64,000 bases of DNA from Candidatus Blautia intestinigallinarum (GTDB lineage: Bacteria > Bacillota > Clostridia > Lachnospirales > Lachnospiraceae). Numbering within the stretch: the stretch's first letter is position 1; each line of letters starts with the position of its first letter. The translations under genes were made by a program, and so were the position numbers. Positions 8,042 to 16,132 of the stretch are shown here, one piece after another. The notes beneath the pieces are model-generated. The model saw only the letters and a program-made list of their open reading frames with translations. It was not told the DNA's origin and ran no database searches. The stretch covers positions 1 through 64,000 of the forward strand of contig DXIX01000037.1 in NCBI GenBank assembly GCA_019112635.1. The letters run 5' to 3'.

Positions 8042-8918
8042 AATTTCACGGCTGAAACATGAAATTGAGACTGCGGACGCAGTTATCATCGGCGCAGGAG
8101 CCGGACTTTCTGCTTCTGCCGGGTTCACCTATACAGGAAAACGGTTTGAACAGCATTTCAGTGATTTTATCCGAAAATACGGTTTTCATGATATGTATTC
8201 CGGCGGTTTTTATCCCTTTGAAACTTTGGAGGAACACTGGGCATATTGGAGCCGGTATATCTATATCAATCGTTATACTGCCGCGCCAAAGCCTGTTTAC
8301 GATGATCTGTTGAAACTGGTACAGGGCAAGGATTATTTTGTGCTGACCACCAATGTAGATCACTGTTTTCAGAAAGCCGGATTTGACAAGCAGCGTTTGT
8401 TCTATACCCAAGGTGACTACGGCCTGTGGCAGTGCAGCGTACCATGCCATAACAAAACCTATGATAATGAGGCTGTCGTTCGCAAAATGGTGGCGGCGCA
8501 AGGATTCGCCTTTGCGGAAAACGGCGATCTTTATGTCCCGGATGGAACAAAGCTGAAGATGGAAGTTCCCTCTGAATTGATTCCTTACTGTCCTCATTGT
8601 CATAAACCCATGAGCATGAACCTGCGCGCCGATGATACCTTTGTCGAAGATGAGGGCTGGCATCGTGCTGCTGAGCGGTACGGGGCGTTTTTGAAAAGCC
8701 ACCAGAACCAAAAAGTGCTGTTTTTGGAGCTTGCTGTTGGCTACAATACACCGACCATAGTAAAGTACAGTTTCTGGCAGATGACGTATGATTGGCCGAA
8801 TGCGACGTATGCCTGTCTGAATTATGGTGAAGCCTATGCACCTGATGAGATTAAAAGAAAATCCATCTGTGTGAACAAAGACATCGGAGATATTCTGACT
8901 GTTTTGGAAGTCCAGTAA
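7992..8918 (+). CDS. Class M sirtuin (SirTM), protein ADP-ribosyltransferase
   Basis: A 308-residue Sir2-fold protein. GAGAGLSASAGFTYTGKRF is the NAD-binding start (about residues 36-54), and TTNVDHCFQKAG carries the Asn and Asp of the active site. In TQGDYGLWQC the usual sirtuin catalytic His is replaced by Gln, the hallmark of class M enzymes that ADP-ribosylate rather than deacetylate. Paired cysteines C-x2-C (CPHCHK) are present in the zinc region. Start ATG 7992 has GAGGTGA upstream, whereas ATG 8013 has none. In known systems the target is a lipoylated GcvH-like carrier with a dedicated lipoate ligase. Neither gene is in this window, so the substrate may be encoded elsewhere or lost. 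Confidence 0.92.
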   Translation: MFSKTATMKSTDTCCDKISRLKHEIETADAVIIGAGAGLSASAGFTYTGKRFEQHFSDFIRKYGFHDMYSGGFYPFETLEEHWAYWSRYIYINRYTAAPKPVYDDLLKLVQGKDYFVLTTNVDHCFQKAGFDKQRLFYTQGDYGLWQCSVPCHNKTYDNEAVVRKMVAAQGFAFAENGDLYVPDGTKLKMEVPSELIPYCPHCHKPMSMNLRADDTFVEDEGWHRAAERYGAFLKSHQNQKVLFLELAVGYNTPTIVKYSFWQMTYDWPNATYACLNYGEAYAPDEIKRKSICVNKDIGDILTVLEVQ

Positions 8919-8942
8919 GCTCTCCATGATTCTAAAAATCTA

Positions 8943-8992
8943 TTGACTTATATACGAAATCGGATATAATGAATGATGTACGAAATCGGATA
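8943..8992 (+). promoter_or_regulatory. marR promoter with two direct-repeat operators
   Basis: TTGACT (8943-8948) and TATAAT (8965-8970) with a 16-base spacer. TACGAAATCGGATA occurs twice (8953-8966 and 8979-8992), once across the spacer and -10 and once just downstream of the start site, 26 bases apart. This is a typical layout for repression by the adjacent MarR protein. Confidence 0.78.
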
Positions 8993-9013
8993 AGCGAGAA
9001 GGAGGGGGAAAAT

Positions 9014-9445
9014 TTGCACTATTTAGAAGCGGGACAATATACCTATTTAGCAGGAGAAATCAACGCTTTATACCACAAAGCAGCTGTAAAAATGGGTATT
9101 TCGGATAGTGTTCAAAACATTTTATATGTACTCTGTGAGAAGGATGGTAAATGTCTGCAAAGTGAAATAAGTAAACTTACCGGTATCAGCCGTCAGACAA
9201 TCAATTCTGCCATTCGTAAATTGGAAAAAGAGGAAATTGTATATTTGAAACAGGGAAAAGGCAGAAATACTATTCTCTGCCTGACTGAAAAGGGAAAGAA
9301 ATTTTCATCAGAAAAAATAATGCCTTTGCACGAGATTGAAAATAAGATCTGGAATGAGTGGACAGTGGAGGAACAGCAGCAATATCTGACCCTCACGAAA
9401 AAATATCGTGACGGATTAAAAAAATATCTGGAAGCCATGTTATAA
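9014..9445 (+). CDS. MarR-family transcriptional regulator
   Basis: A 143-residue winged-helix regulator. The recognition region LQSEISKLTGISRQTINSAIRKLEKEEIVYL is clear (about residues 50-82), followed by the wing GKGRNTILCLTEKG. The frame extends upstream to 8969, but that would overlap the -10 box. AGGAGG stands 8 bases before TTG 9014, which is therefore the start. It probably represses itself through the repeats at 8953-8992 and the efflux MFS gene downstream. The effector is unknown. Confidence 0.87.
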   Translation: MHYLEAGQYTYLAGEINALYHKAAVKMGISDSVQNILYVLCEKDGKCLQSEISKLTGISRQTINSAIRKLEKEEIVYLKQGKGRNTILCLTEKGKKFSSEKIMPLHEIENKIWNEWTVEEQQQYLTLTKKYRDGLKKYLEAML

Positions 9446-9482
9446 AAGCAGGAAACAAAATCTTTTGAAGGGAGGTGGCTTG

Positions 9483-9497
9483 ATGTCGGCAGCATGA
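9483..9497 (+). other. Possible four-codon leader peptide upstream of the MFS efflux gene
   Basis: An excellent ribosome-binding site GGGAGGTGG precedes ATG-TCG-GCA-GCA-TGA by 7 bases. It encodes only Met-Ser-Ala-Ala, and a GGGGA...TCCCC hairpin follows before the weakly initiated MFS gene. Macrolide-efflux genes are often controlled by such short translated leaders. It could equally be the relic of a deleted gene. Confidence 0.35.
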
Positions 9498-9568
9498 TAA
9501 GGGGATTATCACATTCGAGATTGTCCCCTATTTGAAAAATTATTTTGAAAATGAGAGGACAATTTGAT

Positions 9569-10789
9569 ATGGAAAAAACAAAAAAATGGAAATCGCAGTT
9601 TATGACTGTTGCATTGGGACAGGCGGTTTCAATGTTAGGAAGTCACGGTGTTCAGTTTGCTCTTATTTGGTGGCTTGCTGAAAAAACATCTTCTCCGCTC
9701 ATGTTAGGAATCTCAGGGATTGTTGCCTATCTTCCAATGACCCTATTCAGTCCGCTGGCAGGAATTGCGGCTGATCGTTATAACCGAAAATTCATCTCAA
9801 TTTTTTCGGATATGGCAATGGGGACGGTTGCGTTCATATATGCAGTATTACTATTCTTTTTTGAGCTGCCTGTGTGGACGGTATTTGTCATATTATGTGT
9901 CCGGGGGATTGGAAGTACCTTCCAGCAACCAGTAATACAGTCAATTATTCCGCAGCTTGTACCAAAAGATCAGTTAGTAAAAACAAATGGGTGGATGCAG
10001 CTTCTAAATGCAGGCTCTTTTTTGCTGGGACCGGTAATTGGTGCGTCCTTATATGCGATTTTCCCGATGTCAATCGTTTTAATGAGTGATGTGGCGGGGG
10101 CAATTTTAGCAAGTATTGCGTTAGCAGTCGTTAAAATCCCAGAACTTGAAAAAGCAGGGCGGGAAGAACAACATTTTATAGCAGAATTAAAAGAAGGATT
10201 GCAGGTATTCAAAGAAGATAAAAATTTGTTTTATATTGTGGTCGCGGAAGCTCTCTGTATGTTCTTCTATGCGCCATTATCTTCCTTTTATCCGCTCATG
10301 ACAAGCGACTATTTTAAATTATCGGCAATGTATGGAAGTGCTGTGGAACTGTCTTTTGCAGTTGGCATGATGGTATCTTCCCTTTTGTTTTCCAGTGTTC
10401 TGAAGGTAAATCAGAAAATCAGAGTCTCCTTTATCGGTTTGTTCGGAATGGGGGTTATATCATTGATCTGCGGTATCATACCGCCGACTTATGCAGGCTG
10501 GTTTTTCTTCGTGGGAGGCTGTCTCTGTTTAGGCGCTTCTGGAAATGTCCATACCATCCCGCTGACAGCCTATATGCAGGAAACTATATCCCCGGAAAAA
10601 ATGGGGCGGGCATTTTCGGTACTTACTTTGATTTCTTCTATGACAATGCCGATTGGCTTGCTTTTTAGCAGCCCAATAGCAGAAGAAGTAGGTGTAGCTG
10701 GCTGGTTTTTCATCTCCGGTCTGAGTATGATTGTTCTTACTGCCGGCGTTTTAATCTTATACTCAAAAAGATGCAGGAAGAAAAGCTGA
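9569..10789 (+). CDS. MFS efflux transporter (MefA-like)
   Basis: A 406-residue 12-helix exporter of the macrolide-efflux family. MFS motif A appears as SPLAGIAADRYNRK (about residues 64-77). The second half is complete, ending in a basic KRCRKK tail, unlike the truncated relative at 77-1231. ATG 9569 follows GAGAGGA by 9 bases; an earlier in-frame start at 9545 lacks a site. It lies after marR and before a deaminase gene, in a small resistance-like group. Which drug is exported is not known. Confidence 0.85.
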   Translation: MEKTKKWKSQFMTVALGQAVSMLGSHGVQFALIWWLAEKTSSPLMLGISGIVAYLPMTLFSPLAGIAADRYNRKFISIFSDMAMGTVAFIYAVLLFFFELPVWTVFVILCVRGIGSTFQQPVIQSIIPQLVPKDQLVKTNGWMQLLNAGSFLLGPVIGASLYAIFPMSIVLMSDVAGAILASIALAVVKIPELEKAGREEQHFIAELKEGLQVFKEDKNLFYIVVAEALCMFFYAPLSSFYPLMTSDYFKLSAMYGSAVELSFAVGMMVSSLLFSSVLKVNQKIRVSFIGLFGMGVISLICGIIPPTYAGWFFFVGGCLCLGASGNVHTIPLTAYMQETISPEKMGRAFSVLTLISSMTMPIGLLFSSPIAEEVGVAGWFFISGLSMIVLTAGVLILYSKRCRKKS

Positions 10790-10813
10790 TATAAAAAAAT
10801 CAGGAGAATTTCT

Positions 10814-11230
10814 ATGGATAAAATTTGGAGTGATTTGTATAATACAGCAATGAGTGTAATCAAGCCCCGTGAGGTGTCTCGTATAGTTGAGGCAGGCAGT
10901 GTTGCCGCTGCGGTTGAATCTGTTTCGGGGAACATTTATGCGGGTGTCTGCATTGATACTGCCTGTACATTGGGTATATGTGCAGAACGCAATGCCATAT
11001 TTAACATGATCACAAATGGAGAAAATGGTATTCGTCGAGTGATAGCTGTTGAACAGAGCGGAAAAACAATCCCACCTTGTGGCGCTTGCCGAGAATTTAT
11101 GACACAGCTTATGCCGGACAGTTATCGCTCTATTGAGATTATGCTGAATTATGAAAAAGAAAAAATTGTTACATTGGGAGAAATTACTCCCGAATGGTGG
11201 ATAAATGGAGATAGACAGCAAAATGCATAA
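10814..11230 (+). CDS. Cytidine / blasticidin-S deaminase family protein
   Basis: A 138-residue zinc hydrolase of the small tetrameric cytidine deaminase fold. The catalytic motifs are CAERNAIFN (Cys zinc ligand and Glu proton shuttle) and PPCGACREF (two Cys ligands). The N-terminal half (AGSVAAAVESVSGNIYAGVCID) matches the substrate-binding sheet. Start ATG 10814 follows AGGAG. The sequence is closer to the blasticidin-S-deaminase-like group than to standard Cdd. With the efflux pump beside it, a role in nucleoside-antibiotic inactivation is possible but unproven; pyrimidine salvage is the alternative. Confidence 0.82.
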   Translation: MDKIWSDLYNTAMSVIKPREVSRIVEAGSVAAAVESVSGNIYAGVCIDTACTLGICAERNAIFNMITNGENGIRRVIAVEQSGKTIPPCGACREFMTQLMPDSYRSIEIMLNYEKEKIVTLGEITPEWWINGDRQQNA

Positions 11231-11263
11231 AAAGTAAACGATAAAACTAGACAAAATATACAA

Positions 11264-11292
11264 TTGACACAATAGAAAAAATCAGATATACT
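11264..11292 (+). promoter_or_regulatory. Promoter of leader B
   Basis: TTGACA (11264-11269), 17-base spacer, TATACT (11287-11292). The GTTAC element begins 7 bases after the -10, as at leader C. Confidence 0.9.
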
Positions 11293-11299
11293 GAACCCA

Positions 11300-11375
11300 G
11301 TTACAAAGAGCGAGAAGAGAAAAGTAACGTCATGTAGTACTATGTACTGCATGCGTTTTCTTTTCTCTTTTTTTT
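11300..11375 (+). promoter_or_regulatory. Leader B: GTTAC/GTAAC hairpin overlapping an intrinsic terminator
   Basis: GTTAC (11300-11304) and GTAAC (11324-11328) enclose a 19-base purine loop containing AAGAGCGAGAAGAGA. AGAGAAAAG (11316-11324) is also the 5' arm of a terminator whose 3' arm CTTTTCTCT (11360-11368) runs into eight U; an inner GTAGTAC/GTACTGC helix extends it. Pairing of GTTAC with GTAAC would sequester part of the terminator arm. It controls the oxidase/ETF/BCCT/glpP operon starting 117 bases downstream. Confidence 0.8.
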
Positions 11376-11492
11376 ATGTCATAGGAGAGACCTTGTCACG
11401 ATCATACGTGAAAGTCTTTTTCTGTAACGAAACGCTCTGAAAGGATGCGAATGCCGTAAATTTGAAAAAGCAAGCAGAAAGGAGTCAATAAA

Positions 11493-12950
11493 ATGGCAAT
11501 CATTGGGAGAGAAGAAATTGTAGCAGGATTGAAAAAAATCCTTGGGGAAGAGAGAGTAATCACAGATGAGCAGGTACTCAAAGAGAGCAGTGTGGACCGC
11601 TATCGTAAATACGAGCAGGCGATGGAAGTTTATACACAGCCGATTCCTGCAGCAGTAATTTACGTAGAGTCAGCGGAGGAAGTATCCAAAGTATTGCAGT
11701 TCGCAAATGACAATGAGATCAATGTGGTTCCAAGAACCGGACATTCTGCGATTGAAGGCGGTCTTGAAACTGCGTTAAAAGATTCCGTTGTGATTGACGG
11801 ATCTCATATGAATAAAATTATCAAAGTGGACAGATACAACATGCAGGTGACTGCACAGTGCGGTGTGCCGCTTCAGGCGTTGGATGATATGCTCAGAGAA
11901 CAGGGGCTGACTACCGGACATTCACCCCAGTCAAAGCCTTTGGCACAGCTTGGCGGTCTGACGGCAACCAGAAGCATCGGTCAGTTCTCTACTTTGTACG
12001 GTGGAATTGAGGATATGATTGTGGGTCTGGAAGCAGTTTTTCCAAATGGCAAAATCTGCCGTATCAAGAATGTTCCAAGACGTGCAGCAGGTCCTGATAT
12101 CCGTCAGATTGTAATTGGAAATGAGGGAGCTTTGTGCTTCATCACAGAAGTAACCATGAAGCTGTTCCCGTATCTGCCTCAGAATAACCGCTATATCGCA
12201 TATAAACTGGATGATTCCCAGATGAAACTGGGCTTTGACTGCTTAAGAGAAGTCATGGTAAATGGATATCGTCCTTCTTTTGCCCGTCTGTATGATGCGG
12301 CAGATGCACAGCAGCATTTCAGTGCATGGCTGGAGTCGGACAAAGCGATTCTGATCTGGATGGCAGAAGGCGCTGAGGGAATCACGAAGGCGACTTATGA
12401 GGGAATCAAGGAACTGATGTCAAAACATCCGGAACTGGAACCGGTAGAGACCGATTTGATTGAGAAATGGTATCTTGGATTGAACTGGGGACCGGAAAAT
12501 ATTGCTCAGGAGATGGAAGAGATCAAGGCAACCAAAAACATTGGTATTACGACAGAGGTTTCCGGATGCTGGGACTGCATTTATGAAATTTATAAGACTT
12601 CCTGCGAGAGAATTGCCAACGAAGTTCCGGATATTACAATGATCGGCGGACATTCTTCCCACAGCTATATCAACGGCACCAACATGTATTTCTGCTATTA
12701 TTATAATGTAGTGGACTGTGCGCCGGAAGAAGAAATCAACAAATACCACAATCCGATCAATCAGATTATCTGTGAGCAGGTAATCAAATATGGCGGATCA
12801 ATTGTCCATCACCATGGCCTGGGTAAAGCAAGAGCCCACTATGTAACCCAGGAATATGGCTCTTCCTATTATATGTTGAAGACTCTGAAACAGGCGTTTG
12901 ATCCAAATGGAATAATGAATATGGGAACTTTGATTCCGCTGAGGAAATAA
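11493..12950 (+). CDS. FAD-linked oxidase, AGPS/GlcD family (module 1)
   Basis: A 485-residue flavoprotein of the vanillyl-alcohol-oxidase fold. The PP-loop VVPRTGHSAIEGGLE and TGHSPQSKPLAQLGGL bind FAD, and GPDIRQIVIGNEGALCFITE closes the FAD domain. The C-terminus has HHHGLGKAR (from residue 439) and DPNGIMNMGTL. The GPDI...GNEG and triple-His motifs resemble alkyldihydroxyacetonephosphate synthase more than glycolate oxidase. The substrate is a hydroxy-acid or polyol-like compound at best guess. The next two genes encode its own ETF, so electrons probably pass from FAD to that ETF. ATG 11493 follows AAAGGAG. It is the first gene of the operon behind leader B. Confidence 0.85.
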   Translation: MAIIGREEIVAGLKKILGEERVITDEQVLKESSVDRYRKYEQAMEVYTQPIPAAVIYVESAEEVSKVLQFANDNEINVVPRTGHSAIEGGLETALKDSVVIDGSHMNKIIKVDRYNMQVTAQCGVPLQALDDMLREQGLTTGHSPQSKPLAQLGGLTATRSIGQFSTLYGGIEDMIVGLEAVFPNGKICRIKNVPRRAAGPDIRQIVIGNEGALCFITEVTMKLFPYLPQNNRYIAYKLDDSQMKLGFDCLREVMVNGYRPSFARLYDAADAQQHFSAWLESDKAILIWMAEGAEGITKATYEGIKELMSKHPELEPVETDLIEKWYLGLNWGPENIAQEMEEIKATKNIGITTEVSGCWDCIYEIYKTSCERIANEVPDITMIGGHSSHSYINGTNMYFCYYYNVVDCAPEEEINKYHNPINQIICEQVIKYGGSIVHHHGLGKARAHYVTQEYGSSYYMLKTLKQAFDPNGIMNMGTLIPLRK

Positions 12951-13766
12951 ATGAAATTATTGGCATGTTTTAAGGTTGTTCCTGACATGGAAGCTATCAA
13001 CAGCACGGACTGGGAGGTTACAGACTCCCTGTCCGTGGATTTAAGTTATGTGAGGCTGGTCTGGAACTGTTTTGATGAAAGTTCATTGGAAATGTTGCTG
13101 AAGCTTTCTGATTTATCAGAAGGCTTTCCTGCGTTGGTGAACTTGTGGGCGTTGACTGTGGGACAGAAAAATGCAGATTCTTATTTAAAAACTCTGTATG
13201 CGTTGGGTTATGAACGGGCCGTGCGCGTGGAGGAAGACCGTGATCTGCGTTTTTGCCCCGAATGGATGGCAGAAGTCATTTCTGCTTTTGTGAAAAAGGA
13301 AAATACCGTTGATGGAATTGTGATGGGAAGTGTCAGCTCTGATGGAAATAATGGAATGACACCATATCTGACGGCAGAAAAACTGGGCTGGCCATGTATT
13401 TCCCAGGTGATCGGGATGGAGCCGGTAGATGATACACATGTGAAAGTAGTCAGCCAGCAGGATCACGGAAATGTGACCCAGGTGGTGAAGCTGCCCTGTG
13501 TGTTTGCAGTGGGAAATGCACCTTGTTCCTATCTGAGAGTTCCAACCCTGAAAGATCGCATGAAAAAAGGAAAAAAACCTATTGAATATCTGGATATCAG
13601 TCAGCTTGGTTTGAAAAAAGAGATATCGGGGGAAGGATTTGTGCTGACGGGACTGGAACCTGTGAGGCAGGAGAGAGACGGTGTTATCATTGAAGGAGAG
13701 ACGGCTGCGGAGAAAGCCAGAATCTTGTACCAGGATTATTTGAGAGAAAGGTTGGATGCGTTATGA
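12951..13766 (+). CDS. etfB: Electron transfer flavoprotein beta subunit (module 1)
   Basis: A 271-residue EtfB homologue. The N-terminus MKLLACFKVVPDMEAIN and the nucleotide-binding SSDGNNGMTPYLTAEKLGWP are recognisable, but the protein is divergent (canonical starts read MKIVVCVKQVPD). ATG follows the oxidase stop directly (TAAATG). It pairs with the EtfA gene that overlaps its end by 4 bases and should accept electrons from the oxidase at 11493. Confidence 0.85.
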   Translation: MKLLACFKVVPDMEAINSTDWEVTDSLSVDLSYVRLVWNCFDESSLEMLLKLSDLSEGFPALVNLWALTVGQKNADSYLKTLYALGYERAVRVEEDRDLRFCPEWMAEVISAFVKKENTVDGIVMGSVSSDGNNGMTPYLTAEKLGWPCISQVIGMEPVDDTHVKVVSQQDHGNVTQVVKLPCVFAVGNAPCSYLRVPTLKDRMKKGKKPIEYLDISQLGLKKEISGEGFVLTGLEPVRQERDGVIIEGETAAEKARILYQDYLRERLDAL

Positions 13767-14731
13767 GAGAGCCGGTGATTGTAATCAATGGTTTTAGTGA
13801 TAAATACACACAAAAATTCTCTCAGATTCTGGCAGTACTGCCGGAGAATCTGGCAATTCGTAAAATGATTTTTCTCTGTGATGAGAAATACTCTGAGGAA
13901 GCGCTCAGACGTTTTCCGGTAGAATTGGTTCAGGTTGTCTCCTGTCCGGTCTATGATCCAGAGAAGATCCTGCCTGCTTTGGAAGAACTGACGAAAGATG
14001 AAATGTGGGTTCTCTTTGACTCCGGGTATTCCGCTGAGGAACTGGCTGTGAGACTGGCGGCGAGAAAAGGAGGAACCGGTGTCACAAAAGTCCAGGATAT
14101 TTTTGACCAGGAAGGTAAATGGTATTTCCGGAAGATGGTCTATGCCAATCATATGATGGGGACTTTTCAGATTACCAGGTGGCCCTGTTGTCTGTCTCTT
14201 GCGCCAGGAGGAAAGGAAAGAGAAATTCCATTCGAAGCAGATACAGCCAGAGTCCAGATTCTGTCCCTGGAAAGCTCGATTATGGGATATCATCTGGAGA
14301 AGACCGAGAAAGAAGAAGGCCTGGAAAACGCGTCGTTTCTCCTGGCAGCAGGGAGAGGCGCAGGTTCCAGAGAAAATGTCTGTGAGTTGGAAAAGCTTGC
14401 CCGGAAGATGGGAGCGGATTTCGGGGTGAGCCGTCCGGCGGCGATGTCAGCCTGGGCACCGATGAATTGTCTGGTCGGAGTGTCTGGAGCAATGACAAAA
14501 CCGAAAATCTGTATTGCTGCTGGAGCAAGCGGCGCGCCGGCTTTTTATGCGGGAATTGAAAAAAGTGAATTTATTGTGGGAATCAACACAGACGCCAGCG
14601 CGGAACTGGTGAAGAAGTCGGATGTATCTGTGGTGGGAGATTGTATGGAAGTGCTTCGGGAACTGGAGCAGGTGATGGAAGAAGACAGAAAAGAAACAGC
14701 AAAGTGCATCGCTGTCGAAAGGAATGAATAG
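13763..14731 (+). CDS. etfA: Electron transfer flavoprotein alpha subunit (module 1), divergent
   Basis: A 322-residue EtfA with the C-terminal FAD domain AGRGAGSRENV...PKICIAAGASGAPAFYAGIEKSEFIVGIN. The canonical GQTG and GISGAIQH signatures are altered to GVSG and GASGAPAF, so FAD contacts may differ. No ferredoxin domain is present, unlike some electron-confurcating lactate dehydrogenase ETFs. The start overlaps etfB by ATGA. It forms the heterodimer with the preceding EtfB. Confidence 0.85.
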   Translation: MREPVIVINGFSDKYTQKFSQILAVLPENLAIRKMIFLCDEKYSEEALRRFPVELVQVVSCPVYDPEKILPALEELTKDEMWVLFDSGYSAEELAVRLAARKGGTGVTKVQDIFDQEGKWYFRKMVYANHMMGTFQITRWPCCLSLAPGGKEREIPFEADTARVQILSLESSIMGYHLEKTEKEEGLENASFLLAAGRGAGSRENVCELEKLARKMGADFGVSRPAAMSAWAPMNCLVGVSGAMTKPKICIAAGASGAPAFYAGIEKSEFIVGINTDASAELVKKSDVSVVGDCMEVLRELEQVMEEDRKETAKCIAVERNE

Positions 14732-14736
14732 AAGAA

Positions 14737-16128
14737 ATGGTAAGACGATTGTCTGAGGAGATGAGCGAGAAATATCAGGAATTTTTAATTGATGAGTCAA
14801 AATATCAGGGATGGGCTGAGAGTATTTCTTTTCCGGAGACGGAGGAAGAAGTCTGTCAGATTCTCAGACAAATGAAAGAGAACAAGATTCCTGTGACAAT
14901 TCAGGGAGGTAAGACTGGCATTACGGGGGCTTGCGTTCCGGCAGGAGGACATATCTTGAATGTATCCAGGATGAATCGGGTTCTTTTCAGTGATCCTGAA
15001 AATCTGACAGTCACCGTGGAGCCGGGGATGACATTGATGGATCTGGAAAAAGAGATTCTGCGGATTTTTGGAAAGAAGAAAGTATTCTGGCCGGTGCAGC
15101 CCACAGAAAAATCGGCGACGGTGGGTGGAGTGGCGGCCACGGCGGCGCAGGGCCCGAATGAATTCTTTTATGGAGACAGCAGACAGTATTTTGTATCCGC
15201 GCGTATGGTCTGCATGGACGGGCATGTAGAAGAATGGGACAGATCGAATTTGGCTCAGATTCTTGGCCGGGAAGGGACGGCAGGAGTTTTCACTGCTTTA
15301 ACCTTGCGTCTGGTTCCAAAACCGGAGGAGATATGGGGAATCTGTTTTTTCTTCCGGGAGGAAGAAAGCGTGGCATCCTTCGCGGATGAATTGAATGAAC
15401 GGGAATGGAAGTCAAAAGGAGCAAGGCTCACGGCAAAAGAATATCTGGATTCCCAATCTATGCGGCTCATTCAGGAGCGAAAGCAGGACATGGCGAAAAT
15501 ACGGGAATTGCCGGATGTGGATGAATCCTTTGAAGGCATGGTATACCTGGAATTGGAGGGAAATCCCGATGAAGTGGAAGCACTGGCGGAAGAACTGATG
15601 GAGCTGGCTGCCCAGTGGGACAGCGATCCGGATGAGGCCTGGGCTTTGTCCGGAGAGATGGAAGTGGAAAAATTAAGAGCATTTCGCCATGCGGCCGCGG
15701 AATCGGTGAACCTGTGTGTGGAGGCAAATCGAAAGCAGGAACCGGCTCTCACAAAGCTGGGGTCAGATTACAGATATCCGGGACAGAAATTCTCAGAGGT
15801 ACTTGCCCGCAGTCGGGAAATCATGAAGGACAGTGGGTTGGAATATACCATTTTCGGACACCTTGATGAGGCGCATCTGCATATGAATCTTCTGCCTAAA
15901 AATATGGAAGAGTATCAGAAAGGCTGCGAGATTTTGAGAGTATGTGCCAGAGCCTGCCAGGAAGTTGGCGGGGTATTAATTGGAGAGCACGGCATCGGGA
16001 AGCTGAAGCGCAGAATTCTGGAAGGAATTCTTCCAAAAGAGGAATGGAAGGTTTACCGGGAGCTGAAGCAACGGTACGATCCGGATTTTCTACTGAACCC
16101 GGAAAATATTTCCTTGTGGGAGGAATAA
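14737..16128 (+). CDS. FAD-linked oxidase, GlcD type (module 2)
   Basis: A 463-residue flavoprotein related to glycolate/D-lactate dehydrogenases. The FAD PP-loop QGGKTGITGACVPAGG (about residues 54-69), SATVGGVAATAAQGPNEFFYG and GREGTAGVFTALTLRLVPKP are typical; the C-terminal GEHGIGKLKRRIL carries the catalytic-region His. It likely oxidises a 2-hydroxy acid at the cytosolic face and passes electrons to the ETF encoded next. It follows etfA of module 1 by 5 bases with a weak ribosome site, suggesting coupling. Confidence 0.87.
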   Translation: MVRRLSEEMSEKYQEFLIDESKYQGWAESISFPETEEEVCQILRQMKENKIPVTIQGGKTGITGACVPAGGHILNVSRMNRVLFSDPENLTVTVEPGMTLMDLEKEILRIFGKKKVFWPVQPTEKSATVGGVAATAAQGPNEFFYGDSRQYFVSARMVCMDGHVEEWDRSNLAQILGREGTAGVFTALTLRLVPKPEEIWGICFFFREEESVASFADELNEREWKSKGARLTAKEYLDSQSMRLIQERKQDMAKIRELPDVDESFEGMVYLELEGNPDEVEALAEELMELAAQWDSDPDEAWALSGEMEVEKLRAFRHAAAESVNLCVEANRKQEPALTKLGSDYRYPGQKFSEVLARSREIMKDSGLEYTIFGHLDEAHLHMNLLPKNMEEYQKGCEILRVCARACQEVGGVLIGEHGIGKLKRRILEGILPKEEWKVYRELKQRYDPDFLLNPENISLWEE

Positions 16129-16132
16129 AAGA

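Noticed and set aside
11300-11375. Leader B as a T-box or metabolite riboswitch
   Set aside because: No T-box sequence, specifier stem or known riboswitch core is present. The leader is too short, and the motif repeats at two other genes with a GlpP protein encoded in the operon.
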